Both the position numbers and the translations under genes were made by a program. DNA of 64,000 nt from Leuctra nigra. Lineage: Eukaryota > Arthropoda > Insecta > Plecoptera > Leuctridae. Below the pieces are notes generated by a model that saw only the letters and a program-made list of their open reading frames with translations, ran no database searches and was not told the origin of the DNA. Of the stretch, positions 23,901 through 36,041 are shown piece after piece; within the stretch, counting starts at the first letter, position 1, and the number at the start of each line of letters is the position of its first letter. The stretch is taken from positions 27,640,954 through 27,704,953 of the forward strand of contig OW203764.1 in assembly GCA_934045905.1 (NCBI GenBank), read 5' to 3'.

Positions 23901-26900
23901 TCAATAAGTAGACAAAAAATTATGAAAATCTGAGACTATGCCCGATTGGATGAGCCACCTTAAGCCGGGTCCACATAGACCAATTTTTGCGTTTTCCGTT
24001 TTCACAAATGAAATATCGACGTTTTTGGTAGGACTGTCCACATATAGAGTCGCATCTCACACAGATGCGTCTTCTACAAAACCGTTTGCAAGCACCTTGA
24101 TACCCGCCTTGTTTAAACTGTTCCTGCGACATGTCAGGAGGCCGTGGAAAACAGAAAGTCATACAAACATCATTTGTCCGTGACAGTCTGTTAGTAATTA
24201 GATGGACTAATATTCTTCACAGGTATGTAATTTTAAAATCGGAGTGGATATTCGTACGTTTATAACGTACGCATTGCCAACATCCTCCTTCATCTAGCAT
24301 AGGATCTAATGATTCAAATTTAGGTTGGCTATCCTGTTCATATCCTGTACACGTACGTTTGAACGTACGAATATCCACAGGGTTTTAAAATAATCTATCT
24401 AGTGTCAGATCGGCCATGTTATTTGATCAATGATCATGTGACGCAGTTGCATGTGATTAGATGTTAAAAGTTTCACGTCACTTCCGCCGCTTGTCTTTTT
24501 TAAAATCCTCAATGAAGTTTATGCGGCGGGCTTGTGATTGGTTAAGAGAAAAAAACGCAAAATCGGTCTATGTTGACCCGGCTTTAGGATCTGGTAATTT
24601 AGAAGTATTTACCTGTTGCTGTGGCGTCAACGTGACCACCTGGCTGGTTGGTCCGATGATGCTTCCTGGCAACAGAGAGTTGCCAGCCGCCACACGGAAG
24701 TTAGGTCGTTGAAGCAATGTGCGAGTAATAGCTTGTTTCCTATCCACCAGGTGGTGTTGGTTGTTCAAAGGTCGTTGCAACTGAAGCTGGATTTGCTGGA
24801 CCTGAGCATGGAATGGTAACGCATTACAGATATTTCAGGAGGTACTGCACATTGAATATAAACTACAACAGACCAAAATAGGAACTAGCACATCAGACAG
24901 TCCTCTACCAACTCAGATGGACTGCATTACAATGACAGTTGCCATTCCTCTCGTACTAAGCAGACTTAGCAGATATTTGTGGAGAAGTCGCAAAGCTTAA
25001 GAGCTGCCTACAATTGAGGTAATGGCGACGGGAGTCGCCAGATCGCAAAATAAAAAATAAAAATGTGTTGACAAATACAACTGATCAAAAATTAAAACAC
25101 ACATTCAATTATTTATGTTGCATTCTCCCATCGCTAGAGCCAGTTTTAAATGGTGATTTTATTTCTTAAAATTCGTTTTTAAAATCATCAATTTCGTTTT
25201 TTGTGTTTTTTCTGGAAGAGGGATTTCGCGATTTTGTGGTGATATTAAATTGGTTATAAAACACATTGTAATAGCCCCCAGAAACCATAATTTGATGAAA
25301 AACATGTATGCCACTTTGGAGGAGGGATTGGAATGGATTGGTCATGCACTATTAGCACTGAAATAGGCTTGTCTAGAACGGCGTCTTTAATGCTCTGTAC
25401 TGTCTTTTCCCCAACCCACATTTTCTCTGTATAGATGATACATATTTAAAATTTCATGACGCAAAATGTATAGTTTGACAAGATATTTTCTTTCCCAATC
25501 CAACAATTTTCAGTACAGTAATTGTTCCAAAATATCCTTCTGTGCAAGTAGACTATTGATAAATAGTTGCGACTGGTTGAGGGTGGAAGGGGGGTTGGGA
25601 AAACCGGTCGACCTTGAACAGATGGGGGCGCAAAACAAAGCAGCCTGGAGGCATCATCAACTGGTTAGACTGGTTCACTTTGAGGGTGGGTAGCAAAGTG
25701 TCTGGCGAGGGGGAGGGGTTGAGTGAGTAGCACATGGAAAGAAACTGGTTTCGTTTGTTGTTGTGTGACCTGTTAGGGGGATAAAAGCAGTAATTTTAAT
25801 AGAAAACCTTTATTTCAGGGTCATTTCGCGGAAAATGTTGAATATCGCAATCAGGGTTGGATTTCGTTTATTTCGCGATGTAAAAATGGTAGATTTGGGA
25901 TCTATACACAATGAAATGGATTTTAGTAGAAGAAAATAGTGCAATCAGAACAATTCGCGAATTCGCGAATCACCATTTAAAACTGGCTCTACCCATCGCC
26001 GTTGCATCAATTGTACCTAGTCACACTTTAGCTGACACTCGGAAAACGCTCAGTGTAAACAGCATGCGTTGACGAGCGAGCACCGATAAGTACAACATCT
26101 CCATCCAAGCACGATCCGCTCAATCAAAGATAATTATTTCTGATTTTCTTTGAAACATTCTAATATTATTTGAAAGTTTCTAATTTTCACGCACAATTTT
26201 GTACGATTTACAATTTCCATGTACGATTTTTTGTTTATAAATCTCTTTAAGAGAGCACTTTACACTCTTGTAATCGGAACATATAGTTTCTCACACTGAA
26301 ACATTGCTTTGTGCTGAATGGTTACCATTATGCCTTTTCAAGAAATATTGTAGTTATTCATTTTACACGTTTTCTTGCATACAAATTGTCGATATGTATT
26401 CTAGTGGCAGTATTGCCACAAGGTGCTCATGGAAATAGACTTATATCCAGAAAATTTCCAGAAATGTTACATATCTCTAATACGTTTGAATTTGCCTTCA
26501 ATATATCTGCTAAACAAGTGAACTTGAATAGCACTCAGCTCCTACCTAGCAGGGTTGTGATGGACATGTATAAAATATAAATACATAATCTTAATAGGCC
26601 ACACTGGCATATTTGTGATTTGAACATAATAGAGTACTAGAGTGCCATTCCCACTAGGCACTTCCGGAGGCTTTCTGGAATTCTTCTTATGGAAAATAAC
26701 ATGGGGACTTACTTCGATTGCTGGTCATTTATAAACAAAACAGAGTTAAGATAATCGCAATGCACCACCATTAACTACAATATTTCATTTATAATATTAT
26801 GTCAACACATCTCTTCAAATACCGTATTAACTCGTGTATAAGACGCAATTATATGTCAATATTTTGATTCTGAAAACAGCCCTGCGTCTTATACACGCAT

Positions 26901-29900
26901 ACCAAGCTTTTTTCCCAGTAAATCCAAGGTGGATGTTTGTAAATAGAGCTGTGGTAGACTGCCACATGTTGTCTATCTCTGCCTTTCCCTCTCACTCTGT
27001 CTGGACTACTCATACTGAGTCTAGACACAACACTATTAACATATTACATTTTTGCAACAAAATGTTTTCCCTTGCATTTAGATCAGGAGACAAAATATAT
27101 GTTTACGTCTGAAAAACATTGCTCTGACAGACATAAAATAGTCTAAACACTGTTGAATGGCGTCTTAATAGAAGGGGAGGAGGGGAGTTGGGTTTGTTTT
27201 GGAATGCAGAGGAAAGGCAGGTGCATGCCTCTTAGAGCAAGCAACAGCTGCTGGGAAGAGACTCCCCTCCCCCCTTTCTCAGAAGCAGGAAATTACTGTT
27301 TGTTTACAACAAGTTGGCAGTGCTTTTCATTCAAATAGCTCAGTTAGCTGGAAAACCAACATTTAGATGGATATCATGCATACAAACACACAATGTTTTT
27401 CATCATTTTACTGCGTCTTATACACGCATGTTAAGTGTTTTCTTAAAATAGACTTCTCAAAACAAGGGTGCGTCTTATACACGAGTGCGTCTTATACACG
27501 AGTTAATACGGTATATACCAAGTTTAAACTGATACAAGTTAAACAACACACTACACAGGGTATGACGTCACGAAAATGTACACCGGTGCAAGATGTAATT
27601 TCAATAAACTGTCAGTCTGTATTTCAACATCTCATTACAGCTCGTTTTATGGTATCTTGAAATTAAAATAACTATAATATGAACTTGATTCAGTGAATAA
27701 ACTCGAGGAATACAGAAATACTTCTGTTTTGTTTACTTTTTATCAACAATCGAAAATTGACGTGCAAGGTCTGGCATCATTGTTGAAAATTGTTTCATTT
27801 GTTTTTCATTTTTATAAAGTCGCAGTTGCCAGCTCGCTACCCAGGACATCGCGCTGCGCCGTGTTACAATATATTATTGATGTAGATTGCAACGTCGTAC
27901 TTTGGAGCTGTTTAATAACTTAAACAGATTAAATTTGGTATATATTTGAAGAGATGTGTTGACATAATATTATAAATGAAAGATTGAATTTAATGGTGGT
28001 GTATTGAGATTTTCTTAACTCTGTTTTGTTTATAAATGACCAGCAATCGAAGTAAGCCCCCATGTTATTTTCCATAAGAAGAATTCCAGAAAGCCTCCGG
28101 AAGTGCCTAGTGGGCGTGGCACTCTAGTAGGTACTCTATGAGAGGTATTTACTATTTAGGTAAAAGATCATTCACACAAATCAGCTTTACAACTCGTCCA
28201 GAAACAGGAAATACGATTTTCTGTAGACCCTCAGAAAATCATATTTCCTGTTCCTGGACAAATTAACCCGGAATAACTCGCTATTCAAGGTGACCCTCCG
28301 TGTTATTGAGATCATAACTTTCAGTGACTTACCTGAGGAAGAGAGATGGAAGCGTTGGGAATCAAGGAAGAGCGGAGATTCTGCTGAGGCAATCCTTTCA
28401 TTCCCGATGTCATCAGTTGAGCTAGAAGCAGAGATAAGAGGACTATCAATCTATGTTTTCGACACATTTAATGTTGTTCATTTCAACATTAACATTAGCT
28501 GGCCATCGCTACACAAAACCATTAATTTACTTTAACACCCTTGTTAGATGACTGATTCTTTAAGTTTGGTGAAATACCTGCAATTTAAGATACTTCACAC
28601 ATTCCCACAGGCCCATCCCCATTCCGGACTGGCCTTCCCACCAGTGCCGGAATCCCCCGGACTGGTGTCCCTTTGACCGATCTCTTTCCATGATCTTCCT
28701 AATTATGAAACATACCTAATCTTAATGTGAGCAAATGACTTCTCTGTCGACGCGCCATTAAAAACCTGAACTAATTTACATTCTTGAAGACTTTCAAAGC
28801 CTTGCATCTCCCAGGGGGCCAATTCTTGAGATTCACGTTTTGAAACTGTGTTACGGTTTCATTGTTTAAAACGTAAAAAAGTTGAAGGATAAGCAATAGT
28901 AGTCAACTGTTTCCAGTTTTATACAATGTAAACGTAAAACGGTTTCAAAACGCGAATCTCAAGAATTGGCCCCCAGATGGTAAGAATATAATTCCCAACA
29001 GAGATTTTACAGAATTATACGCAAATGGTTCCCGATAGAACCAGCTTTATGGAAAAATTAGATAGGTACTCGACATACATAGCTACTTTCACAAAATGTA
29101 ACTTTTTACTATTTAGATGCAAGTGTGACGAACTACCTAAATGAGTAATGATCCTTACTCCTCAAATTCGTTTATTCTTTTCTATGATGAACTAATCCTA
29201 AATATTAGTGCCCAATTGATTAGCTTACCAACAGGCAGTGAGATGATTGGCTGGCCCGAATTTGTTGAGGTAAGCACAACACTTTGGCTATGATTGATCG
29301 GTGTCGATGAAACTAGCGTTCCCCCAGCAGTAGAGACGTTCAGCGAAACGGATATCGGGACTGCCAGGCCCGGTATTGAGACATGTACATTCTGCAGTCC
29401 CGGTATCGAAGTGATGGCTCCTTGCAAGCTCTCAATACAGTTCAGTCTTAGGTTACTCCCTGTAGGGCTGGCAGCAGGCGAGTGTGGCGAGGGAGGATGC
29501 CCAGGAGAGCTTGTCACACTGGCAGCAGTTAAACGATCAAGTAAGGAGGAGTTAGAGTTGCCAGGGATCGGGTTGTCGGCTGATGGTGTTCCAGCAAGCA
29601 ATGCCGACAGGCCAGGCATTGACAAACCGTGGCTGTTGGCAGCATCGCCTCCTGACGCTCGTCTTGCAATGCTGGCTTGCCGGATGTGATTAGTGTGCCG
29701 TACGGGCTTGGAAGCAATGGGAACTGTCGTGTAACCTACATTATTGCTAGGAGGTTTGGAGGTGATGGGAACAGCAGTGAAGCCCGTATTATTGACATGC
29801 GGTTTGGCAGCAATCGGCACCGACGTGAAGCACATGTTGTTGCCGCCAGGTTTGGTTGCAATGGGGTAACCCACGTTGTTGCCGGGAGTGATTGTGGTGA

Positions 29901-32900
29901 AGCCAGCACTGTTGGTGGAGATGGTAAACTGAGGCACTGGAGTTCGATGGTTGTAGAGGTCGCTGATCACAAGCTTCTTGGCTAGAGGTTTGGGTTGATG
30001 CTGATGGTTGAGGCTGGTGTTGTTTAGAATGCTGAGGATTGCAGAGTTGTTGCAGTTGTTGGCAGTGACTTGAGGTGGATTCATTGAAGGAGAGACAGTG
30101 GCATGGGCTGCCGCTGGAAAGAGAAAGGTAAAATCACAATTCAAACTTATTTCAACAGACACACATAACTCCCCCAATAACCAATGATGCAATGTTTTGC
30201 CAAAAAAAATCATAAATTTCACAAGTGTATTTGCAGACTTGGGTAAATTACTTTTAAAAAGTAATGAAATTACGTTACAAGTTACATGGGTTAAAATGTA
30301 GTAAAATTACTTTTCCGTTACCATTATTAAGAAGTAATGAAATTACTTTAAATTTCATGAAAAATAGTAACGAAATTACTTCGAACTTTTCCGTGATTTC
30401 CGAAATGTACACAACACAAAATAATAAAAATGGCGCCTATCCTACAACCTGCATGCAATGGGATTCTTATGTCATTTTAGTGAAAATATCCATTTGACAT
30501 TATTTTACAAGGCGATTATAGATGTTTATGATTAAAATGATTAAATCATGATATGATTTATGATTACTGATCGTGAATTTAGTTCAACAACTTGAAAATG
30601 ATGTACGAAAACAACAGTGGGGGCGCGGCAATTTGTAACGCGTTACTAACCTCAAATTACTTGGAAAAAAGTAGTGAAATTACTCGGACGTTACTTCAAA
30701 AATTTTGTAATGAAATTACCGGCTCGTTACCCAAAAAAGTAATTTCGTTACAGTAACGCGTTACTTTCGTTACGTTACTACCCAAGACTGTGTATTTGGT
30801 CAGTCAAATTAAACATTTGAATTAGGTATGTGTAATTTTGTTTTCAAATGAATTGTATGAACAATCATCAACTACTAACAAGTCAGTGGAAGAGTGTTCA
30901 AAATGGCTCTAATGTAGGTATGTATGTACGTGTAGGTACACTCGGCCAAACAAAACTTGAACGTTGACCAAATTTGAATGACTGCTGGTCATGTCCCATA
31001 ACCAATCAAAGCTTGTTATTATCATTGAAATGTGAGGTCACCTACTAGAGTGAGACAATGAGATCGCTTAGACTGACTTCTGATGGTGCGATCTTACATT
31101 TATCAACCTATCTGATTTAATGAACGTTCAAGTTTTGTTTGGCCAAGTGTACCTAGAGGTAGATTTAAAAATAAAATAAGCTGAATCAAATTCCCACAAA
31201 ACTGTGCTGATATGAAGCAAGCTGCAAGCTTACATCAGTTTGAGTATGTTCCATGGGTCATTTGTAAAATAATAAGTGGGCAGACGCTCGGCGATGTCAG
31301 GGGAAACATATTTGCTTACGAAAAAAATTGGTGGTTTGGGTGGGACGGCCCCCCAATGTAATGCGGGTCCGGGGCGCATAGCCCTAGGAAAATTTTGAAT
31401 TTCAGGATCAAATTTGGTGCCTTTCTACGCGTTTTGTACACAATTTTAAGCCAATTTTTACTTCTATGAAAAATAAGTGGGCGGACGGTGTCACCCTGAA
31501 AAAAGAGTGAGGGGACGCGTCCACCCACGTCCGCCCCCAATTAACGACTGAGTATGTATGAATAAATTAAACAATTGGTAGAAAGTTTTGGTTGACAAGT
31601 AAAACTGCATGCAGGGTTGATCAAGTTTTAGCCAACCAGGTGATAACCAAGATTTCCGAAAATTCAGCATGTTCAATAAATTCAGACAGGTAGCAATAAG
31701 TAGGTACTCTAGGTAGGTACCCACTTGATGAAAAATAACAAGTTAACTCTACACAAACATAATTAGTGCACTCAAGTAGACTTCACAAGACCATCTATCT
31801 GTGAATAAATTAATTTAGGTAGATGTACTATGTAGTACATGGTATATTTTAAGATTTTGATACAAAAAAATGCTGAAATTGTTTTCATATTTGTATGGTT
31901 TAAACCAGAAAATGCAATTTTAATCCGGTTTTAACCGCTGGTCTGGCTTTTATTAAAATGCTGGCCTTTTACGAACCCTGACTGCAAGGCCTGCAAATTT
32001 AATACTAGTACAGCCAGATACTACTAATGTGTGCAACACTTTGTTGAATGTAGCAGAGCATCAAAAATACTATTCACAACCTATTTTCCAATTTACACTA
32101 ACTTGTTTCTTACATTTTTTATTGGCTTCAGTGACAAGTATCAAATTAATGTACTATTTTACTATTCAGGCACAATACTCAAGGTCAGAAACTTACTTTT
32201 GATCTCATGATATAGATAACAAGGTAATGTACCTAAGGTATATTTCGTCAATACCTAAAATGATTTATCAATGACCTGTAATACAGACCAAAGGTACTAA
32301 AGAAAGAAGTGTAGGTTAACATTATACTACGTATGTCACTGTACTCGTTGAAAATGTAGGTAAAAAAAGAAAAGTTCCAAGTTGCTACATAAAGAAAGTT
32401 CCATTTAAGATTGTATTCTGATGCTCCACTACACTGTTTTTGAATACCTATAGAGAATATCATATGGCGCTTACCAGTAGCCTGCTGGAACTGCTGTGCA
32501 GAGTTCATCAGACTTGTGACAATGGCGCTGATTGTGGGATTGGTCATGTGCCGAGGGGAAGCGTTGGGCGTTCTGGGACTGGAGAGAGTGGGTGATTTGG
32601 GAGAGGCCACTGAACCATTGGTCATCACTGTCGGTGGGGAGAGGAGGGAAGGAATGTGAGGGGGAGGAGGCTGCATACTCTGTGCTTTCAGTAAGGCTTG
32701 CGCTTGTAGCTTGGCTTCACGTTCTCGCATGCCCGCAGTGCAAGTGACTCGGGTGGGTTGACCGGGGACCGAGTGAGTGATGCGCACCGACTTGCGACCC
32801 TCCTCGGTGAAGATCTCGGTGAACTGGTGGATGTAGCGATTAGCGTGTGCTCGTGTACCCAGGGGGAATCTGAAACAATCAAGGCATTAGTTTACACCTT

Positions 32901-35900
32901 GTTTTATGGTACCCAATAAGAACATATTGTTTGAAGGCAGGCAAGTGGTTTAGCGGTTAAGCAAGCGGTCAACGAAACCAAGTGAAAACCGAGATGAGAG
33001 CCAAAAGTGTCAAAAGCATTTGTTCTCATCTACATATTTCCCGTCCTTTTGTTTTCTTCCTACTATTTGCAGTGTACAGGTCATACCATTACTCTGATCA
33101 AGCTGAAGATTGGCAACCCACATAAACACCAATTTGAATCCCAGAATTCTTTGAGTTGAAAAATAATGGAATGGCTGTTCCGTTCATTAATGGCTTTTTC
33201 TGTTCTTGATTGGAATACATAAAGATGTATTCCATACATTTGGAATACTAGCTTGATATTTGAAGTTTGAACTTAAACTCTTCTAAACTAGGTAGGTAGG
33301 TACACACAGGTACTTTATCTAGAAAAGTAAATTTCTAGAGATAGCTAGGTATTCTCTAGTGCACTTTTGCAATATCGTTTACAATAGTGGGGTCAGCAAA
33401 GCTGCCACAAATATTATTTTCTGTTTAATTCTGCATTGTGCATTCTGCATTCTGCATTCATTCATTGCATGCATTCATTGTGCATTCTGCATTGTGCATT
33501 CTGCACTCTCTTTGTATTGTCAAAAACTGATGCAAAGTTGCTTGTTTGTACCTACAAATAAGTTTGTATTTTACAGATTTCCTGCATACAAAAAAACTCA
33601 CCTGCAAGCTGAGCCATTACTCTCGCCTTCCTTGAAGTCTCGATCAACGTAAAGCTCTCCGAGGAATTGCCCGTCGGCCGCTCGCTGAAGGATTGTGACC
33701 TTGATGTGATAACATTTGCCCTGTCCCCTGTCGGCTTCCAACACATACTCCTCGACGAGATGAGGTGTACAGTCACTAGTCTCCCGAGGGCGCTCGTATA
33801 TCCGGGCCAACCGGGTCACGTCCGGTGCAATGTCAGCGGATAGCGGAACAAGATCCAGAGGTACCTATGTACATACACACACAGATTAGCACCACAATAC
33901 AATATTTGAAGTTTGTACTCACAAAAAAAACGATTATCTATAGCACTTTATGCACTGGTCTAAATGACAATAGCCATCCCTGTACATGCATAATCTATTG
34001 GCTAATAATTTAGTACCCGTAACATGTACACTGAAATACCTGTCTACTTTGAGATTGTTCTTAGATTGTATACCTACCGGCTATGAATAAAGGAATTGTT
34101 TATTTGGAAAATATAAACTGAGAAATTGGAATTATGTACCTATCATGTAATTCTGTGCTTTTTTAATCATGACCGAATAGCAGAGAGGCAAATAAGGTCT
34201 CGTGACAGATGTCAGCCAATGGGAGAGCTTTCCTTACTCAGTTCTCGAGAGTTACTTGGCAGTGTGTCTCGTGTTTACATGAACAAAATTAACAAAAGTA
34301 ATACTTAGGTAGGTATCTAGGGAAACAGCATTGACCGTACTAATTTGTAAGATGTAAAAAAAAACTTTTAATTTTGTACAAATATTGTACTACCTACCTA
34401 GTAGTACACAGTCTACACCACTTTACCCCCCATACCAGGTACCTAGGTATAGTCACCTCTATATTATGTTCTGATAAAACTTTAACCCCTATCGCGACTA
34501 CCATTCGCAGCTACACAGACATGTCTAGTAAGTTGCCTAAAATATTGATTTGTATACAGAGGGGTGATTTGCAATACTGGTTTTATCGTTGGCTTTTATC
34601 ACAACATAGCGAGGCGGTTGTACTGTCTACCTTTAAGGTTACCTACTACTACAAGATTAAAAAAAGTTAATTAAGAGACTCTGTGAAGATAGCTTTTGAA
34701 GAGTTGCAGACATAAAAGCTAATAAAATGATTGTTTGTGCCTAAAGCATGTGTGTTGACTAGCATGCTTCAATTATCTTCAATAATGAAGTAAGTGTAGG
34801 TCGGTAGCCTAATGTAAGTGTGTGTGTAGGTACACTTGGCACATTTAAAATTGATCGGTGAGCAAATTTGAATGACTGCTGGTCATGTCCCATAACCAAT
34901 CAAAGCTTGTAATTATCATTGAAATGTGAGGTCACCTACTAGAGTGAGACAAGGAGATCGCTTAGACTGACTTCTGATGGTGCGATCTAACATTTTTCAG
35001 CCAATCAGATTTATTGAACGATCAATTTTAAATGTGCCAAGTGTACCTACTTACTATAGAAAACTGTTTTTTCAAATAGGAAGATTATGCCAATTAGTAC
35101 TGTATACATACCTTCCTTGGAACTGGAGCCGTGGTTGGCTTCGGCTTAGAAGGCTGTCTCGATAGGAAACTGTGTAGTTTAAGTTCAGGATGTGCTGTAA
35201 ATTGATCCAACTTGCGCTTGCGATTGAGTGCCACTTGAGTAAATCTTCTAGCAGTCGACCGTAAGTTCTTGGTATTAAATGGTTGACACTCATACTGCAA
35301 TCGATTGCTACTCAACGCGACAGCTGGAGACGGGTCTAAACACAACGGCTCTTGCGTAGCCAATACTAGCTGACTCTCTAACTGCAACCTCTCTTCTCGA
35401 GTAAAGTCACTATTCCGTGTAAGAACATTCAAGTCACGAATCAGACTCATTGTTGTCGGCTTAAGTAAAACATACGTTATTGTATACCTATTTAATGTAA
35501 AACCTCGTCTATGGTCGCGCACCTCTGCAATGATGCAGCCCGAATAAAACAAGTCCGAACGTTTCTCTTCTAATAGATCCAACATCATATACGGTAGTTC
35601 TTCTCTATCAAGACACAGTAACATTTCTTCTTGACTGTATGGATACTTGATTGTTTCCTGTTCACCTTCTGGTAAACGAATTCCCCAGGAGAATCCCTTG
35701 TTGCCAGGGTAGAGGTTAAAGATAAGAGTATTGAGCCGGTCTCTAGTGACTAATTTGTTGATCAGATGCGACGAGTGTTTCAAGTGTGAGTTTGGTGAAT
35801 CACGCGCGCACTCTGTCTCGTAGAGCTGTCGCAGTTTTAGGTGGATGTCGTAGAAATCACAACGCTCCGACGTCTTGGGATGCGGCACTGTGTGGGGGCG

Positions 35901-36041
35901 GCTCCGGGCTATGTGCAATATGTGCTGCAACAGGGATGTAATCATGATGTGGATGAAGATGCACTATTGCAAAATCGCTTTCAAACTGTTTTCAAAAGAA
36001 CTTACGTCAGCTTCCTCACATGCCGCCTCCAGGCTTTGCAT
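20985..36041 (-). CDS. Spt20: Spt20 homolog, SAGA complex subunit (SUPT20H/FAM48A), eight exons
   Basis: Spt20 is a structural subunit of the SAGA histone acetyltransferase coactivator. Exons on the minus strand are 36041-36006 (MQSLEAACEEAD), 35924-35112, 33864-33602, 32869-32475, 30113-29229, 28421-28333, 24801-24613 and 21104-20985 (stop). Phases fit at every join, giving 929 residues. Residues 13-283 hold the family core: LIFNLYPGNKGFSWGIRLPE, EEMLLCLDREELPYMMLDLL, IAEVRDHRRG, ESQLVLATQEPLCLDPS. Exons 3-4 give YERPRETSDCTPHLVEEYVL, VTILQRAADGQFLGELYV, LGTRAHANRYIHQFTEIFTE and EGRKSVRITHSVPGQP. The C-terminal half is low-complexity Ser/Pro/Asn/Gln, with short imperfect repeats (PIATKPGGNN, PIAAKPHVNN, PITSKPPSNN) in exon 5 and Gln-rich exons 7-8. 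Intron 1 is only 81 bp. Exons 6-8 rest on splice sites, phase and composition rather than conserved motifs and are less certain. The gene is convergent with EXOSC8. Confidence 0.9.
21189..21585 (+). repeat. Truncated GGGCGGTCAT MITE plus a 92-bp tandem repeat and poly-C
   Basis: The left end (TTAAGGGCGGTCATATATTT) is followed by three units spaced about 92 bp (CCCTGCAGGGCAA near 21410 and 21503, a variant near 21318). A run of about 29 C at 21545-21573 follows. It lies 85 bases upstream of the last Spt20 exon in transcript order. Confidence 0.6.
21983..22393. mobile_element. MITE, GGCGTTTTCG family, copy 2 (enlarged)
   Basis: Ends GTCGTTTTCGGCTGGC and GGCCAGCCGAAAACGAC. Inside, GTATTCG(A/G)CTGGG-like ends recur at about 22104 and 22286, suggesting a second copy nested in the first. 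Confidence 0.6.
23156..23512. mobile_element. TTAA-flanked MITE, AGGTGGGCTATCA ends
   Basis: Inverted ends AGGTGGGCT and AGCCCACCT are each bordered by TTAA (23152-23155, 23513-23516), the target preferred by piggyBac-type transposases. The interior is non-coding. Confidence 0.65.
23959..24587. mobile_element. MITE, AAGCCGGGTCCACATAGACC ends, with nested element
   Basis: Inverted ends (AAGCCGGGTCCACATAGACC and TTGACCCGGCTTTAG, plus TTTTTGCGTTTT) lie 629 bp apart. A second inverted repeat at 24244-24378 (GTGGATATTCGTACGTT) is nested. A relative is at 41793-41924. The right end is 26 bp from Spt20 exon 7. Confidence 0.65.
25135..25991. mobile_element. hAT-like element, TAGAG termini, copy 2
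   Basis: The terminal inverted repeats TAGAGCCAGTTTTAAATGG are flanked by the exact 8-bp duplication CCCATCGC (25127-25134, 25992-25999). The 857-bp interior shares TTTCGCGATTTTGTGG motifs with 6595-7317. It sits in Spt20 intron 6 and is non-coding. Confidence 0.88.
26629..28139. mobile_element. Foldback element containing a second TA-flanked element
   Basis: Outer arms (about 26629-26819 and 27947-28139) are inverted copies of each other, with AGAGTGCC and CACTTCCGGAGGCTTTCTGG. Nested at 26822-27511 is an element with TIR CCGTATTAACTCGTGTATAA bordered by TA. The remaining loop has no gene. It is in Spt20 intron 6. Confidence 0.7.
26822..27511. mobile_element. Nested element, CCGTATTAACTCGTGTATAA ends
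   Basis: About 690 bp with inverted ends reading CGTGTATAAGACGCA and TA on both borders. The motif GCGTCTTATACACG recurs inside (26882-26897, 27415-27428, 27469-27484, 27488-27500), a dispersed-repeat signature I have seen in many invertebrates. Confidence 0.65.
28814..28974. mobile_element. MITE, GGGGGCCAATTCTTGAGATT ends
   Basis: Inverted ends of about 33 bp (GGGGGCCAATTCTTGAGATT and complement) lie 161 bp apart. A degraded relative is at about 38745-38900. It is in Spt20 intron 5. Confidence 0.68.
30234..30790 (+). mobile_element. hAT-like MITE (CAGACTTGGG family), intact copy
   Basis: Ends CAGACTTGGG and CCCAAGACTG are flanked on both sides by the exact 8-bp repeat TGTATTTG (30226-30233 and 30791-30798). 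The interior is rich in GTAATGAAATTAC. An 8-bp duplication with a CAG-type terminus fits the hAT superfamily. It is non-coding and sits in Spt20 intron 4. Confidence 0.85.
30939..31149 (+). mobile_element. TA-flanked MITE, CACTTGGCCAAAC family, copy C
   Basis: Same ends, core and TA borders as copy B and nearly identical to it, implying recent spread. It is in Spt20 intron 4. Confidence 0.85.
31251..31550 (+). mobile_element. hAT-like MITE, CAGTGGTTAATTTG family, copy 2
   Basis: Same family and length as 4894-5193, with decayed ends (CCATGGGTCATTTG and CAATTAACGACTG). The flanks AGTATGTT and AGTATGTA form a 7-of-8 target duplication. It lies in Spt20 intron 4, close to a TA-type MITE. Confidence 0.85.
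33432..33511. repeat. TGCATTC minisatellite
   Basis: Irregular tandem repeats of TGCATTC/TGTGCATT in Spt20 intron 3. Confidence 0.7.
34165..34268 (-). repeat. 130-bp dispersed repeat with CACGTGACC core, copy 3
   Basis: Reverse complement of the 13881-14015 copy (AATCATGACCGAATAGC, AAATAAGGTCTCGTGACAG, GTCAGCCAATG). It is in Spt20 intron 2. Confidence 0.6.
34833..35043 (+). mobile_element. TA-flanked MITE, CACTTGGCCAAAC family, copy D (variant ends)
   Basis: The core matches copies B and C, but the inner parts of both terminal repeats differ in a matched way (CACTTGGCACATTTAAAATT and its complement). Pairing between the ends is thus preserved. TA borders are intact. It is in Spt20 intron 2, 69 bp from exon 2. 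Confidence 0.85.

Noticed and set aside
28197..28260. Strong hairpin CCAGAAACAGGAAATA/complement considered as a microRNA precursor
   Set aside because: Stem and loop size are possible, but nothing separates it from the many small inverted repeats here; small-RNA data would be needed.
29294..29689. 131-codon open frame on the plus strand
   Set aside because: It is antisense to Spt20 exon 5, whose minus-strand frame joins in phase with neighbours; the plus frame has no family match.
32941..32995. tRNA-like A-box string (GTGGTTTAGCGGTTAAGC)
   Set aside because: No matching T arm or acceptor stem at the right distance.
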